From Anoplopoma fimbria (Eukaryota > Chordata > Actinopteri > Perciformes > Anoplopomatidae), in contig NC_072470.1 of NCBI RefSeq assembly GCF_027596085.1, positions 4,047,688 through 4,111,687 on the forward strand: a stretch of DNA of 64,000 nucleotides. The letters are read 5' to 3'. Below are positions 36,730 to 48,634 of this stretch, in pieces (within the stretch, counting starts at the first letter, position 1; every line of letters begins with the position of its first letter). The notes beneath the pieces were generated by a model. It was given only the letters and a program-made list of their open reading frames with translations, ran no database searches and had not been told where the DNA came from. The position numbers were made by a program, and so were the translations under genes.

Positions 36730-39235
36730 TTAACAGCTGAAAGGGTTCTTGGAGCAGATGAAGCGGTAAGCAGAGCCACACTGGGTGTTACCCCAACCAT
36801 CTGAAATTTCATTTAAAAAAAGAGAAAAATAAGTAACACATTTTTGAGTAACAAATGATAAACCATAATGTTTATGGTACTATCACTCGTACTCCAGGCT
36901 CCTGAAGTACAAGTCAGTGACCCATATCAAGATAAAAATCAATATAAATACAGTCCCTGAGACCAAGACAGAAATCCAGGTTCAAGTATTGAAAAGCTGA
37001 ACTAGTAAAGCTAGGCAGCCAAAGCAAACAGGAGGACTTACAGGAGCTGCGTAGGTGGATGCAGGGGTAGCTGCTGGAGGAGGACTGGGAGTACCAGTTG
37101 GTGTAATAGAAACCCTCACGGTCAATCCACATCCACCGGCCCTGAGAGACAAAGAGCACGAGAGTAAGGAAGTGTTGTCTTAGTCTCTTCATTAGCTCTT
37201 GTGTGATTCTGGACGCCCTTTGGACCAGGTCCTGGGCTTGATCTGGGCCGGCTACCGGTATTTCTTTATAAATTCAGACCTGCAGGCTGAAGCCTCCCAT
37301 CCATGCGATGCTCTGACCAGCTGTCTGTGTCATCTGCTGGAGGAAGCTGTACTCTCTGGGGTTGGTGGCCGAGGCCAGGTGGCCACCCAGATTGTTGCAG
37401 TGCTCCTGTCGGTCAGAGGAAGAACATAAATAGTTAGGTAAATTAATTTCTTCATGTTGCATTCATCATTTGCGTTGACGGTAAGTTCTAAAGTAGCTAA
37501 CTTATTGAGCTGCTCATAATAACAACACAGAAGTGTAAAGGTGGAAGTACCTCAGCGCTGTACCAGGTCATGGGAGTACTGACGAACAGGAAGCAGCGAG
37601 AGCCATGGCTGAACCAGCCGTTTGGACAGAAGTTATAACGAGCTACAGACAGACAGACAGAGCAGAGAGAATGTTGCCTTCAACAGAGCATTTTGACTAA
37701 AACACACTGATAATAGGTCCTTTCTAATCTCCCTTCTTACAGCCTCCTACAGCAGAAACAGCTGCTCTAATGACACCAACATCTGTCTGTATGTATCCGA
37801 CATATTTTGGAGAATAGTTCTCAGAGGAGTAAATCTAGACAGGTTATAGTAAATAGCCTAAGAGCTGCAAAAATACTGCTACGTCATCTAAGCACGTCAT
37901 GCTTATATTTTCTCCATGACATTTGTGATATTTGGAAACAGGAGTTTGACTTTTATTCTACTGTCTCTCTCATTGTTATTGCCATGAGGACCTCACTAAT
38001 GAAGACACATAAAGGAAATATTAAAACAGTGATGTGGCACTTACATTCAGGTGCTGCTGCCTCCTCAGGTGCTGCACAAACAGCAACAAACAGTCAACAC
38101 AATGGTTAGTATATGTATCCATGTTATATAATGTATATACTGTATATATGTATATATTGCAGTACCAAAATGTGTCAATATGTGTGTGCTAAGTCTTATC
38201 ATTGTGCGCATAACAATTGTTTAAAAATGTCTTTAATCTAATTGAACTTTCAGGATCAACTAGATAAATTACAACTATGATAACTCAAATATGTAATTCC
38301 CCCCTTTGTTAACTATAAGCAGCCACAGGGTCTATTGTTAAGAATGACATGTGTCCTTTCTCATTACCGTTTCTCGGAACAGCGACAGAATCTTCTGGCA
38401 CAGATACTTCCTCATCTTTCTTCATCTTCTCCTCCAACTCTGAAACATGTGCAAAAGTTCCGACTTGACAGAACGTGAAGGAAAAGGTAACGAATGTCGG
38501 TCTTAAATATCAACAAGCATGAACAACACCAGCTCTATTTTGAAGGTCATGAGTTGTCTGGTTTCTGCTGGTTTCGACATCATGTACCAGGCTGAGTTGT
38601 AATTGTTTCACTGTTGAACCTGTTGCTGTTAACATGTGCCCTACAGTGGGGTCAAATCCAACACAACTATCTACCCATCTGAGCTTACTGGTGGAACTTG
38701 TTTTTCCTAACTTTGGATATTAGTGGACAAGCTGCGCTATTTTGATCATTTGTTTAGGTAATGTTCTCACATGTTTTGTAGCTGTCACAGTGCAGGCTGA
38801 AGAACATGAGATTTAAAGAGGACACTCACCATGTACAGCTACTATCTGTTCCTTCAGGGCCTCCACTGCTGCTTCTGTGAATGAATCACATCAGAGGTGG
38901 CGTTACATAGATGAAACTCTTACTGTCTGACTGAGTGTGTATTAAAGCAAAGACTTTAGAAACTGACCTGGAGCCTTCACTTTGTCTTCAGCCGGAGCTG
39001 CAGAGAAAAACACAACACTGTCAGTAACAGTAGTGATCTTGTTACTCCTCTGTCCCTCACTGTTCACTGCTACACACAGCTTTACAACAGAGTTCACTGT
39101 GACAGTGGCTTGCTGATTGACTCATGAGCACATGGATTATGTAGGTGTGTTCAGTCTAAATTGTCTGTGTTTGTGTTGAATATCACCTGCAAATGAAGCG
39201 CAGAGGAGAACGGAGAGCACCAGGAGAGTCTTCAT
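36730..39235 (-). CDS. Secreted C-type lectin, ladderlectin/type II AFP-like
   Basis: Coding exons on the minus strand are 39235-39187, 38997-38968, 38874-38830, 38439-38368, 38071-38045, 37642-37551, 37405-37280, 37141-37042 and 36800-36730 (TAA). Phases agree and give 203 aa. A signal peptide ([16 protein letters not shown]) is followed by an acidic, helix-prone stalk encoded by four short exons, then a C-type lectin domain (about residues 77-203). Domain marks are [37 protein letters not shown] and FICSK, with the expected cysteines. The usual calcium/sugar motifs EPN or QPD and WND are absent: the loop reads NWYSQSS and the second site reads GWGN. Fish ladderlectins and nattectins are secreted pattern-recognition proteins, and type II antifreeze proteins share the fold. 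Calcium-dependent sugar binding by this protein is therefore doubtful. No exact orthologue name is claimed. Confidence 0.92.
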
Positions 39236-39428
39236 GGTGATGAACAACGGTAAGTTCTGTGTAGAAGAAAAACTGCCAATAAATATACGGAGGAGAGCAG
39301 AAGGCCCCCACGACCTTCACTGAATGAGGAGAAACACAGCCGGTGTCTTACCTGTCAGGTAAATGTGAAGCAAAGTGTTTCAGGTATGAGCCGAGCGATG
39401 CAGTGATGATGAGGAGTTCTCCCTGCTC

Positions 39429-39436
39429 TTTATATA
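39429..39436 (-). promoter_or_regulatory. TATA box of the C-type lectin gene
   Basis: TATATAAA on the minus strand. A likely noncoding first exon follows and ends at 39352 with the donor GACAG|GTAAGA. A clear acceptor (CTACACAG) at 39257 precedes the start codon at 39235. Spacing fits a TSS near 39400. Confidence 0.7.
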
Positions 39437-40616
39437 CACACTCTTGAACCGAGTGTTGATGGTTGTCTATGACTCAGCCTCGTCTGCAGGAAGATGATTG
39501 CACATAAAGATATGAACCTGAACTCTGATCTTTTTCCTGGCAGCATGTAAAGAGTTTATTGTTGTGATTTCTGGTCAATGCTTTAAAAAAGTGAAACTGG
39601 ACTGGATATTAAGATACAGTATGTGTGTCAGCTGTGTGTTCTGCATTTGTATTTTAAAGGTGACTACTACGTCGGGACCTTCAGTTCGCGGCTGTAGTAA
39701 CTTGAGTTCAGCTAGTGCAAACAGCAGCACCAGGGGGTCTGATCCTGGACTGTACTGACACTCCTGTCTGATCTGGTCTGGCCACAGGCCGCTGTGACTC
39801 CACTTTGGATTTAATCAAATAAACAAACCAGGAAAACTAACTAACCATTCAGCCCCGGTTAGTAGCACAGTAAACACACAGATGGCGAAAGCTCTCGGCG
39901 AGTGACTTTGGACTGGCAACATCTCAGGTTGGCTATTTATCTAAACATATCATTAGTGCAACTAATGACAACACTAACTTACTGACAATCATTCCAAATG
40001 GCATCAGTAAATGTTTTTGATGTGGCTGTTTTCTTGTTAAAGCTGAGCTAAGCAAGCTTTAATGTAAACTATACTATACTGCTGGTCATTGTAATGTTTG
40101 ACTGTGTATTTTATAGCTGCAGCCACTGTTCCACTAACTTCTGAAGCCAAGGGTATGGCTTGGTTGGGCTACCACACAACCAAGAATTGTGTTAACCCAT
40201 GGAACAACAAAGACAATGACTGAGCACAATAGGCCGCACTCTTCCATTTTCATGTAGGTTCACTTATGAATTATGTGTACAGTAGCTTCACACATGGAAA
40301 AGACAGTCTGCAGACATGGTGATTGATCAGTTAGTGAAATTAGCCTTGAAGCCTTGAAGAACTCAAACTCTTTCCTCATAATGTTGAGCTCTGAAATAAA
40401 GGTCATTATTTTAGGCCATGCCCTTCCTTCCCATCAAAAGATACTCATGTGGCTGTGTCCACATCTGAAGAATCATGGTGGAATAAAGAAAGTCTAAAGT
40501 TTGTTTAGTGTTCCTGTAAATCCCCAGATGATCATAAATACCTTTACATCACTGCCTCAAGGACACAATATGCGTACAATGAAATAACACAATGTTTTAT
40601 TGTCTGTTTCTCAAGA

Positions 40617-40866
40617 GTTTACAGACATGAATGAATACCCAAATGAATAAGTCATTAACTACACTAAAGTCTGGCTGCTGGGAATATTACTGTTCATACA
40701 GTGCAAAAGAGCATACTGGTTCCTAGCTTTCTGTCATGATGATATTAAACTTAATTTGTATAGCACTATACTAAAGATGTTAGAAGGTCTTTCAAAGCAA
40801 AAAAAAATGAAATGCTATAAAACAATAATCATTGAACACAATATAGATGTATGGCAATAAAATAAA
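40617..40866 (+). repeat. 250 bp direct repeat, outer copy, left arm
   Basis: Starts GTTTACAGACATGAATGAAT and matches 43555-43804 almost base for base. Mirror copies lie in the right arm near 48985-49233 and 46058-46307. Confidence 0.92.
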
Positions 40867-41215
40867 AAAATGTCTGTCATTATACCCATTCAGATATAAT
40901 GACAGACAGCTACAATATGTTTGACCCATTTTTTAGTCCATACTTGAATTGGCTAAACACTGAGACACTACCAAATATCTCTTGCTGCTATACATCAGCC
41001 TGATGGAACACTTCCTTGAGTTCAGACGAGTGGGAGGATGAAGAGCTCTTTTTCAGCATTACTGTCAGTAAATGTATGGAAATACCTGAGAAGAAAAATA
41101 TGATGTAAACAGAATGTAAACAAAAAGCCAGCATTAATGTACCAGCCATTGTTACACAGTGTTTTCTTCGAATGTTATCTGAAAGGTAACTTATAAAAGG
41201 TATTTATGAGTGAAT

Positions 41216-41410
41216 CTATGGTCCCTTCTGTTCCACTGAGGTCTTGACATGGCAATGGGACAGGATGCAGCGGTGCAGGTTGCTGGAAGACGCAGTAGGT
41301 GGAGCTGCAGCTGTCTGGAAGAATCTTAATGCTTTAACACTTGCAACGAGCTCAGCTGCTGCTGATTCGGTCAAGGCTGCAAAACTGAAAATAAATAATA
41401 CCTTAAACAT
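41216..41410 (-). other. Small ORF with signal-peptide-like start, left arm
   Basis: A 64-codon frame starts MFKVLFIFSFAALTESAAA, hydrophobic with small residues like a secretion signal, and continues Ala/Ser-rich to EQKGP. The mirror copy at 48440-48634 encodes the same peptide. No family is recognised, and an acceptor-like TTTATTTTCAG lies inside the start, so it may be chance. Confidence 0.2.
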
Positions 41411-41977
41411 TCTAGTTTAATGCACGTAGCGTTTTGGTTGCCTGGCTATTAATGATGCAATGTCCATCCTGTCTGTCCTCAGAATCAGCAGCTGGCAGTA
41501 TGTTCTCCGTGCAGAGCGTTTGATTTTCTCTCCTTACCTGACCTCAACCACTTCCTGACCCTACCATTCTGGCAGGATACCAACAGGATGGTTAATTTGA
41601 TTGAATATCAAATGGCTAAAGGTGAATACATAGGTTACTGCCTAGCTCCATACAGCTATCTCTCAGCAGCTGACCAACGGGCTTCCACGACCCTAACATT
41701 CAATTTTAATGTCTAATTTCAGCCATCTCCACTTTAGCGTCAATCTTACCCTAAATCCAATCCTATCCCCCTCAATAGTGGGGGAGATCTTTTCTGTGCG
41801 CACTAGAGGACACTGGTGGCGCCATTGTGGTAAACACAGCAGCCCGGCACAGATTGCAGTCAAGTGAGCCGGACCAATGTATAAACCTTCATAATGTTGA
41901 ATAAAGTGCCTTCATACAAGCCAAGAAAGTGTCAAGACAAAAACAATCAAGTATTAAATAAGGTCAGTCATCTAGGC

Positions 41978-42325
41978 CAGTGGTTCTCAACCTTTTTTCA
42001 GTGATGTACCCCCTGTGAAATATTTTTTCAGCCAAGTACCCCCTAACCAGCGCAAAGAATTTTTGGTTGAAAAAAGATGGAATACACAGCGCTGTGCCAT
42101 CAGTGTCTGACTTATTAAACTGTCAACACTGAAGATTGCATTGTTGCATTGAATTCAGTTCATGAACTTACACTTATATTTTATTGAATATTTATTAAAT
42201 AACTATTTTGAAAGGATTTTTGAATGGATGCTAATTTTAAATATATTCTTTAAAAATCTCAAGTACCCCCTGGAGTGCCTTCACGTACCCCCAGGGGTAC
42301 ACGTACCCCCATTTGAGAACCACTG
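41978..42325. mobile_element. hAT-type MITE, left arm
   Basis: Terminal inverted repeats CAGTGGTTCTCAA and TTGAGAACCACTG bound 348 bp. Perfect 8 bp target duplications ATCTAGGC lie at 41970-41977 and 42326-42333. TIR and duplication length fit hAT (Charlie-like) elements. No transposase is present. Confidence 0.9.
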
Positions 42326-42677
42326 ATCTAGGCTGTAGTGCAAGGAGTACAGATGAAAGCTAGCCTTCTGGCTAACTGTCACATTGACAGGAGTGCTTAT
42401 GATGTGCACTGTTCCGGTTATCAATAAAGTTCATAATAAAGCTCATTCCTGCTCAGTTCAGCGTTTTAAGGTCATTCATGTGTAGACATTGTCTGTTTTG
42501 TCAGATAACACTTTTGTGGCCTGGCCGGAAACCAACACTGCAAGGACAACACTATGTAATCAGTAATAAATACATCATCTACAAAAAGACTTGTAATGAG
42601 CCCCCTATTGATTTTCAACAGGAGGCATGCTGCTGGTCTTCTGGTTAAGACACACATAGATAGATAGAATGATAGAT

Positions 42678-42898
42678 AATAATAATAATAATTAAGCCTT
42701 TATTAGTCCCACAATGGGGAAATTATTTCTCTGCATTTAACCCATCCCGGAGGAGCAGTGGGCTGCAATGAAGCGCCCGGGGAGCAACTTGGGGTTAGGT
42801 GTCTTGCTCAAGGACACCTCGGCATGTTGGTAGAGGGGTTTGAATCACCAACCTTGTGGTTACGGGACAAGCGCTCTACCTCATGTGCCACAGCCGCC
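42678..42898 (-). mobile_element. tRNA-derived SINE, left arm
   Basis: On the minus strand it starts GGCGGCTGTGGCACATGAGG, has an A-box-like GGTAGAGCG and a B-box-like GGTGATTCAAACCC, and ends in (TTA)n. It sits against the GATA tail of the LINE. Confidence 0.8.
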
Positions 42899-43032
<134 letters not shown>

Positions 43033-43554
43033 TTTATTTATTTCCGTGTCATGCACAAAAACCTGCCCAACCCTCATGGGTTTACAAGACACCAACAGTA
43101 CAGCTGCAGTGGATCCACATCTCATCAGGTCACATTTGATTACAAAATAACATGTTGCTTCACCGCTCCATCTTAAACAAAACATTCTTTCTTCTCTCCC
43201 AGGCCTGGCAAATAAAAACTGCTACAAAGAAGGTTCCTTTCCTAAAACACAACTCATGCTTTTCGTAATCATCCAGCCAAAAGAAATCAACATAAATGGA
43301 AGTCATTTTACTGAAGAGGACATCCCTTATGTCCTCGTAAACAGGACAGTAAAACAAAAAGTGCACCTCATTTTCAATTTCCCCGAGCTCACACAACAAA
43401 CAGGTTCCGTCCTCCTCTGGAGTGGAATGAAACCTCCCGGTCTCTAGGGCTAATGCTAATGTTCCTGAGCGTAACTGTGCACATAGGGATCTTTGTCTTT
43501 TGTTTAAATTGTACTTAACATAAAGTTCTGAATTGAAGCTGAATTCATTCATGT
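43033..43554 (-). mobile_element. LINE 3' fragment, left arm copy
   Basis: A 130-codon open frame (43552-43160) encodes the C-terminal domain of a non-LTR retrotransposon. It reads RSLCAQLRSGTLALALETGR and then the zinc-knuckle-like CLLCELGE...HFLFYC. A short 3'UTR then leads into a (GATA/TATC)n tail, typical of a 5'-truncated insertion. The mirrored copy in the right arm encodes the same protein. Confidence 0.8.
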
Positions 43555-43804
43555 GTTTACAGACATGAATGAATACCCAAATGAATAAGTCATTAACTAC
43601 ACTAAAGTCTGGCTGCTGGGAATATTACTGTTCATACAGTGCAAAAGAGCATACTGGTTCCTAGCTTTCTGTCATGATGATATTAAACTTAATTTGTATA
43701 GCACTATACTAAAGATGTTAGAAGGTCTTTCAAAGCAAAAAAAAATGAAATGCTATAAAACAATAATCATTGAACACAATATAGATGTATGGCAATAAAA
43801 TAAA
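43555..43804 (+). repeat. 250 bp direct repeat, inner copy, left arm
   Basis: Second copy of 40617-40866, placed at the 5' end of the LINE fragment about 2.9 kb further in. It was present before the arm was inverted and duplicated, because both copies are mirrored. Confidence 0.92.
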
Positions 43805-43856
43805 GTTGTAAATACACAAAATGTATGCACCCATTCAAATATAATGAAAGAAGAAC

Positions 43857-43921
43857 GCAAGGAACGAGGCTAATCTCAGTATCCACTTTAATGTCTGACT
43901 CAGCCTGTTACACCAACCTGT
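43857..43921 (+). repeat. Nested short inverted repeat in palindrome 1
   Basis: About 65 bases (AAGGAACGAGG...ACCAACCTGT) match 44597-44661 in inverted orientation with a few mismatches. With the mirrored pair in the right arm (near 45200-45265 and 45941-46006) there are four copies around the centre. Confidence 0.85.
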
Positions 43922-44328
43922 GTATGTACGTTGTACACTTCCTGGTTAAATACACATTTTATCTTTTCATTTTATAGCTATGATGGCTGATAGGCTGCAG
44001 ACCAAACTGTATGCACAGATATGGTGATAGAAAGTAAATAAAAAACAAGCTTCAAAACAGTCACAAACTTTCTGAGAAGGTATCCAATTATCATGTCATT
44101 AGTTTAATCATTGCTCGGTGTTCCGTGGTTGTGAAATGTTTCGCGTCTATCTACTCTTGATTCCTTATCAAGGTTTCCTCTCTCTGAGCTGAGATTGACA
44201 CGACCTTGAACTACTGTAACTCTTATATGATATCTTTTGTATGTTTGGCCATATTGGAGACCAATTCTGAAATCCTTACAAAAGGTGATGTGAAGGCTTC
44301 AGTGCTCAGAAGGGCAAACACATTCTCA

Positions 44329-44596
44329 CTCTCAGAATCAGAATCAGCCTTTTAGCCATATATGCATAAGCATACAAGGAGTTTGACTCCGGTTTTCCAT
44401 TGCTCTCAACGTACATACACAGAAATAGACAAATAAATAAAAAAACAAGGACAACAAACTCAACTTAACAGAGTCCCTACACCTCAAACTATGATGCTCT
44501 ATGTACCATCCAGCAACATACTTACTCAGTATGTTGGTAATAGACATCGAGAGGCACTGCAAGCGTCCACTCGGTCTGACAAGTTGGGAGTGAGAA
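44329..44596 (-). mobile_element. LINE 3' end with TCAGAA tail, left arm
   Basis: The sequence begins with a TCAGAATCAGAATCAG tail followed by ACAAGGAGTTTGACTCCGGT. This is a common 3' end of fish non-LTR elements, by recall of the family. The mirror copy spans about 45265-45532. Confidence 0.55.
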
Positions 44597-44661
44597 CAGG
44601 TTGGTGTAAAAGGCTGAGTCAGACATGAAAGTGGATACTGAGATTAGGCCTCGTTCCTTGC
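44597..44661 (-). repeat. Partner of the nested inverted repeat
   Basis: Inverted partner of 43857-43921. The roughly 675 bp between them includes a LINE-like 3' end. Confidence 0.85.
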
Positions 44662-44727
44662 TTTTCTTACAATGCATTCTGGATATTTTACAGAGAGGTT
44701 ATAGGCAATTTGAGCGTTAGGACACCC

Positions 44728-44907
44728 AAAAATGACCTGTCTTCCAGACTTGTGAACATGTCTGATCAGAGACTTACAAAAAAGATATTTCATTGGGACA
44801 TTTTGCATGGCCATCCATGGGCTAAGGGTTTGAAATCTCTGTTTTATATGATTGACCTGTCTATTCCAAAGTTGAAGCATTTGACATTTATGTCGGATCT
44901 TTGGTGA
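44728..44907 (+). mobile_element. LINE ORF2 fragment spanning the arm/spacer junction
   Basis: The frame reads SSRLVNMSDQRLTKKIFHWD and continues with PWAKGLKSLF to a stop. It resembles the region after the reverse transcriptase domain in fish L1/Tx1-type elements, upstream of their C-terminal Cys/His motif. The first bases lie in the left arm and the rest only in the spacer, so the palindrome breakpoint cuts this fragment. Family assignment is from memory. Confidence 0.45.
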
Positions 44908-45111
44908 TTCCCAACCCATGTCCCCAGTAATGGCCAAAACTGATGTTGATTTCTTTAACAGTAATGCCCCTGTTTGACTTTGACCTTTGTTGCATGTCAA
45001 GCCCGTCTCTCCATCACAGTGTTTTCATGATCTAATGAAGGCAAAAAGCCGTCAGTATTAGGTGATACCACAGTCTAAGGTGCTACTCTTAAAATCCTGT
45101 CCCGTATGAAG
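44750..45111. other. Palindrome 1 spacer
   Basis: These 362 bases separate the arms and have no inverted partner. The left part continues a LINE-like reading frame that begins inside the left arm. The right part holds nothing I recognise. Confidence 0.85.
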
Positions 45112-45264
45112 GTCTGGAAGACAGGTCATTTTTGGGTGTCCTAACGCTCAAATTGCCTATAACCTCTCTGTAAAATATCCAGAATGCATTGTAAGAAAAG
45201 CAAGGAACGAGGCCTAATCTCAGTATCCACTTTCATGTCTGACTCAGCCTGTTACACCAACCTG

Positions 45265-45532
45265 TTCTCACTCCCAACTTGTCAGACCGAGTGGACGCTT
45301 GCAGTGCCTCTCGATGTCTATTACCAACATACTGAGTAAGTATGTTGCTGGATGGTACATAGAGCATCATAGTTTGAGGTGTAGGGACTCTGTTAAGTTG
45401 AGTTTGTTGTCCTTGTTTTTTTATTTATTTGTCTATTTCTGTGTATGTACGTTGAGAGCAATGGAAAACCGGAGTCAAACTCCTTGTATGCTTATGCATA
45501 TATGGCTAAAAGGCTGATTCTGATTCTGAGAG
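45265..45532 (+). mobile_element. LINE 3' end with TTCTGA tail, right arm
   Basis: Mirror copy of 44329-44596, ending in GATTCTGATTCTGAGA. Confidence 0.55.
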
Positions 45533-46307
45533 TGAGAATGTGTTTGCCCTTCTGAGCACTGAAGCCTTCACATCACCTTTTGTAAGGATTTCAGAATTGG
45601 TCTCCAATATGGCCAAACATACAAAAGATATCATATAAGAGTTACAGTAGTTCAAGGTCGTGTCAATCTCAGCTCAGAGAGAGGAAACCTTGATAAGGAA
45701 TCAAGAGTAGATAGACGCGAAACATTTCACAACCACGGAACACCGAGCAATGATTAAACTAATGACATGATAATTGGATACCTTCTCAGAAAGTTTGTGA
45801 CTGTTTTGAAGCTTGTTTTTTATTTACTTTCTATCACCATATCTGTGCATACAGTTTGGTCTGCAGCCTATCAGCCATCATAGCTATAAAATGAAAAGAT
45901 AAAATGTGTATTTAACCAGGAAGTGTACAACGTACATACACAGGTTGGTGTAACAGGCTGAGTCAGACATTAAAGTGGATACTGAGATTAGGCCTCGTTC
46001 CTTGCGTTCTTCTTTCATTATATTTGAATGGGTGCATACATTTTGTGTATTTACAACTTTATTTTATTGCCATACATCTATATTGTGTTCAATGATTATT
46101 GTTTTATAGCATTTCATTTTTTTTTGCTTTGAAAGACCTTCTAACATCTTTAGTATAGTGCTATACAAATTAAGTTTAATATCATCATGACAGAAAGCTA
46201 GGAACCAGTATGCTCTTTTGCACTGTATGAACAGTAATATTCCCAGCAGCCAGACTTTAGTGTAGTTAATGACTTATTCATTTGGGTATTCATTCATGTC
46301 TGTAAAC

Positions 46308-46829
46308 ACATGAATGAATTCAGCTTCAATTCAGAACTTTATGTTAAGTACAATTTAAACAAAAGACAAAGATCCCTATGTGCACAGTTACGCTCAGGAA
46401 CATTAGCATTAGCCCTAGAGACCGGGAGGTTTCATTCCACTCCAGAGGAGGACGGAACCTGTTTGTTGTGTGAGCTCGGGGAAATTGAAAATGAGGTGCA
46501 CTTTTTGTTTTACTGTCCTGTTTACGAGGACATAAGGGATGTCCTCTTCAGTAAAATGACTTCCATTTATGTTGATTTCTTTTGGCTGGATGATTACGAA
46601 AAACATGAGTTGTGTTTTAGGAAAGGAACCTTCTTTGTAGCAGTTTTTATTTGCCAGGCCTGGGAGAGAAGAAAGAATGTTTTGTTTAAGATGGAGCGGT
46701 GAAGCAACATGTTATTTTGTAATCAAATGTGACCTGATGAGATGTGGATCCACTGCAGCTGTACTGTTGGTGTCTTGTAAACCCATGAGGGTTGGGCAGG
46801 TTTTTGTGCATGACACGGAAATAAATAAA

Positions 46830-46830
<1 letters not shown>
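46308..46830 (+). mobile_element. LINE 3' fragment, right arm copy
   Basis: Mirror copy of 43033-43554. The frame at 46310-46702 encodes the same 130 aa, with the LINE C-terminal Cys/His motif. It is followed by an ATAAATAAAT junction and a (TATC)n tail. Confidence 0.8.
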
Positions 46831-46909
<79 letters not shown>

Positions 46910-46952
46910 ATCTATCTATCTATATCTATCTATCTATCTATCTATCTATCTA
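46831..46952. repeat. (TATC)n microsatellite, right arm
   Basis: Mirror of the GATA tract. It is about 12 bases shorter and interrupted (ATCATCTATC and TATATC units), showing that the arms are not identical. Confidence 0.98.
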
Positions 46953-47175
46953 GGCGGCTGTGGCACATGAGGTAGAGCGCTTGTCCCGTAACCACAAGGT
47001 TGGTGATTCAAACCCCTCTACCAACATGCCGAGGTGTCCTTGAGCAAGACACCTAACCCCAAGTTGCTCCCCGGGCGCTTCATTGCAGCCCACTGCTCCT
47101 CCGGGATGGGTTAAATGCAGAGAAATAATTTCCCCATTGTGGGACTAATAAAGGCTTAATTATTATTATTATTAT
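46953..47175 (+). mobile_element. tRNA-derived SINE, right arm
   Basis: Mirror copy of the SINE at 42678-42898. It has the same A/B-box-like motifs and ends in (ATT)n before a residual TCTATC stretch. Confidence 0.8.
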
Positions 47176-47525
47176 CTATCATTCTATCTATCTATGTGTG
47201 TCTTAACCAGAAGACCAGCAGCATGCCTCCTGTTGAAAATCAATAGGGGGCTCATTACAAGTCTTTTTGTAGATGATGTATTTATTACTGATTACATAGT
47301 GTTGTCCTTGCAGTGTTGGTTTCCGGCCAGGCCACAAAAGTGTTATCTGACAAAACAGACAATGTCTACACATGAATGACCTTAAAACGCTGAACTGAGC
47401 AGGAATGAGCTTTATTATGAACTTTATTGATAACCGGAACAGTGCACATCATAAGCACTCCTGTCAATGTGACAGTTAGCCAGAAGGCTAGCTTTCATCT
47501 GTACTCCTTGCACTACAGCCTAGAT

Positions 47526-47872
47526 CAGTGGTTCTCAAATGGGGTACGTGTACCCCTGGGGGTACGTGAAGGCACTCCAGGGGGTACTTGAGATTTTTAA
47601 AGAATATATTTAAAATTAGCATCCATTCAAAAATCCTTTCAAAATAGTTATTTAATAAATATTCAATAAAATATAAGTGTAAGTTCATGAACTGAATTCA
47701 ATGCAACAATGCAATCTTCAGTGTTGACAGTTTAATAAGTCAGACACTGATGGCACAGCGCTGTGTATTCCATCTTTTTTTCAACCAAAAATTCTTTGCG
47801 CTGGTTAGGGGTACTTGGCTGAAAAAATATTTCACAGGGGGTACATCACTGAAAAAAGGTTGAGAACCACTG
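47526..47872. mobile_element. hAT-type MITE, right arm
   Basis: Mirror copy of 41978-42325 with the same TIRs and target duplication (GCCTAGAT in this orientation at 47518-47525 and 47873-47880). Insertion therefore predates the arm duplication. Confidence 0.9.
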
Positions 47873-48439
47873 GCCTAGATGACTGACCTTATTTAATACT
47901 TGATTGTTTTTGTCTTGACACTTTCTTGGCTTGTATGAAGGCACTTTATTCAACATTATGAAGGTTTATACATTGGTCCGGCTCACTTGACTGCAATCTG
48001 TGCCGGGCTGCTGTGTTTACCACAATGGCGCCACCAGTGTCCTCTAGTGCGCACAGAAAAGATCTCCCCCACTATTGAGGGGGATAGGATTGGATTTAGG
48101 GTAAGATTGACGCTAAAGTGGAGATGGCTGAAATTAGACATTAAAATTGAATGTTAGGGTCGTGGAAGCCCGTTGGTCAGCTGCTGAGAGATAGCTGTAT
48201 GGAGCTAGGCAGTAACCTATGTATTCACCTTTAGCCATTTGATATTCAATCAAATTAACCATCCTGTTGGTATCCTGCCAGAATGGTAGGGTCAGGAAGT
48301 GGTTGAGGTCAGGTAAGGAGAGAAAATCAAACGCTCTGCACGGAGAACATACTGCCAGCTGCTGATTCTGAGGACAGACAGGATGGACATTGCATCATTA
48401 ATAGCCAGGCAACCAAAACGCTACGTGCATTAAACTAGA

Positions 48440-48634
48440 ATGTTTAAGGTATTATTTATTTTCAGTTTTGCAGCCTTGACCGAATCAGCAGCAGCTGAGC
48501 TCGTTGCAAGTGTTAAAGCATTAAGATTCTTCCAGACAGCTGCAGCTCCACCTACTGCGTCTTCCAGCAACCTGCACCGCTGCATCCTGTCCCATTGCCA
48601 TGTCAAGACCTCAGTGGAACAGAAGGGACCATAG
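48440..48634 (+). other. Small ORF with signal-peptide-like start, right arm
   Basis: Mirror copy of the frame at 41216-41410, encoding the same 64 aa. Confidence 0.2.

Noticed and set aside
44644..45000. 118-codon minus-strand frame across the palindrome centre
   Set aside because: It is antisense to the LINE-like frame and crosses the arm/spacer boundary. No domain recognised.
46953..47175. Possible tRNA gene
   Set aside because: The A and B boxes belong to a SINE: there is no cloverleaf acceptor stem, the unit is over 200 bp, and it has an (ATT)n tail.
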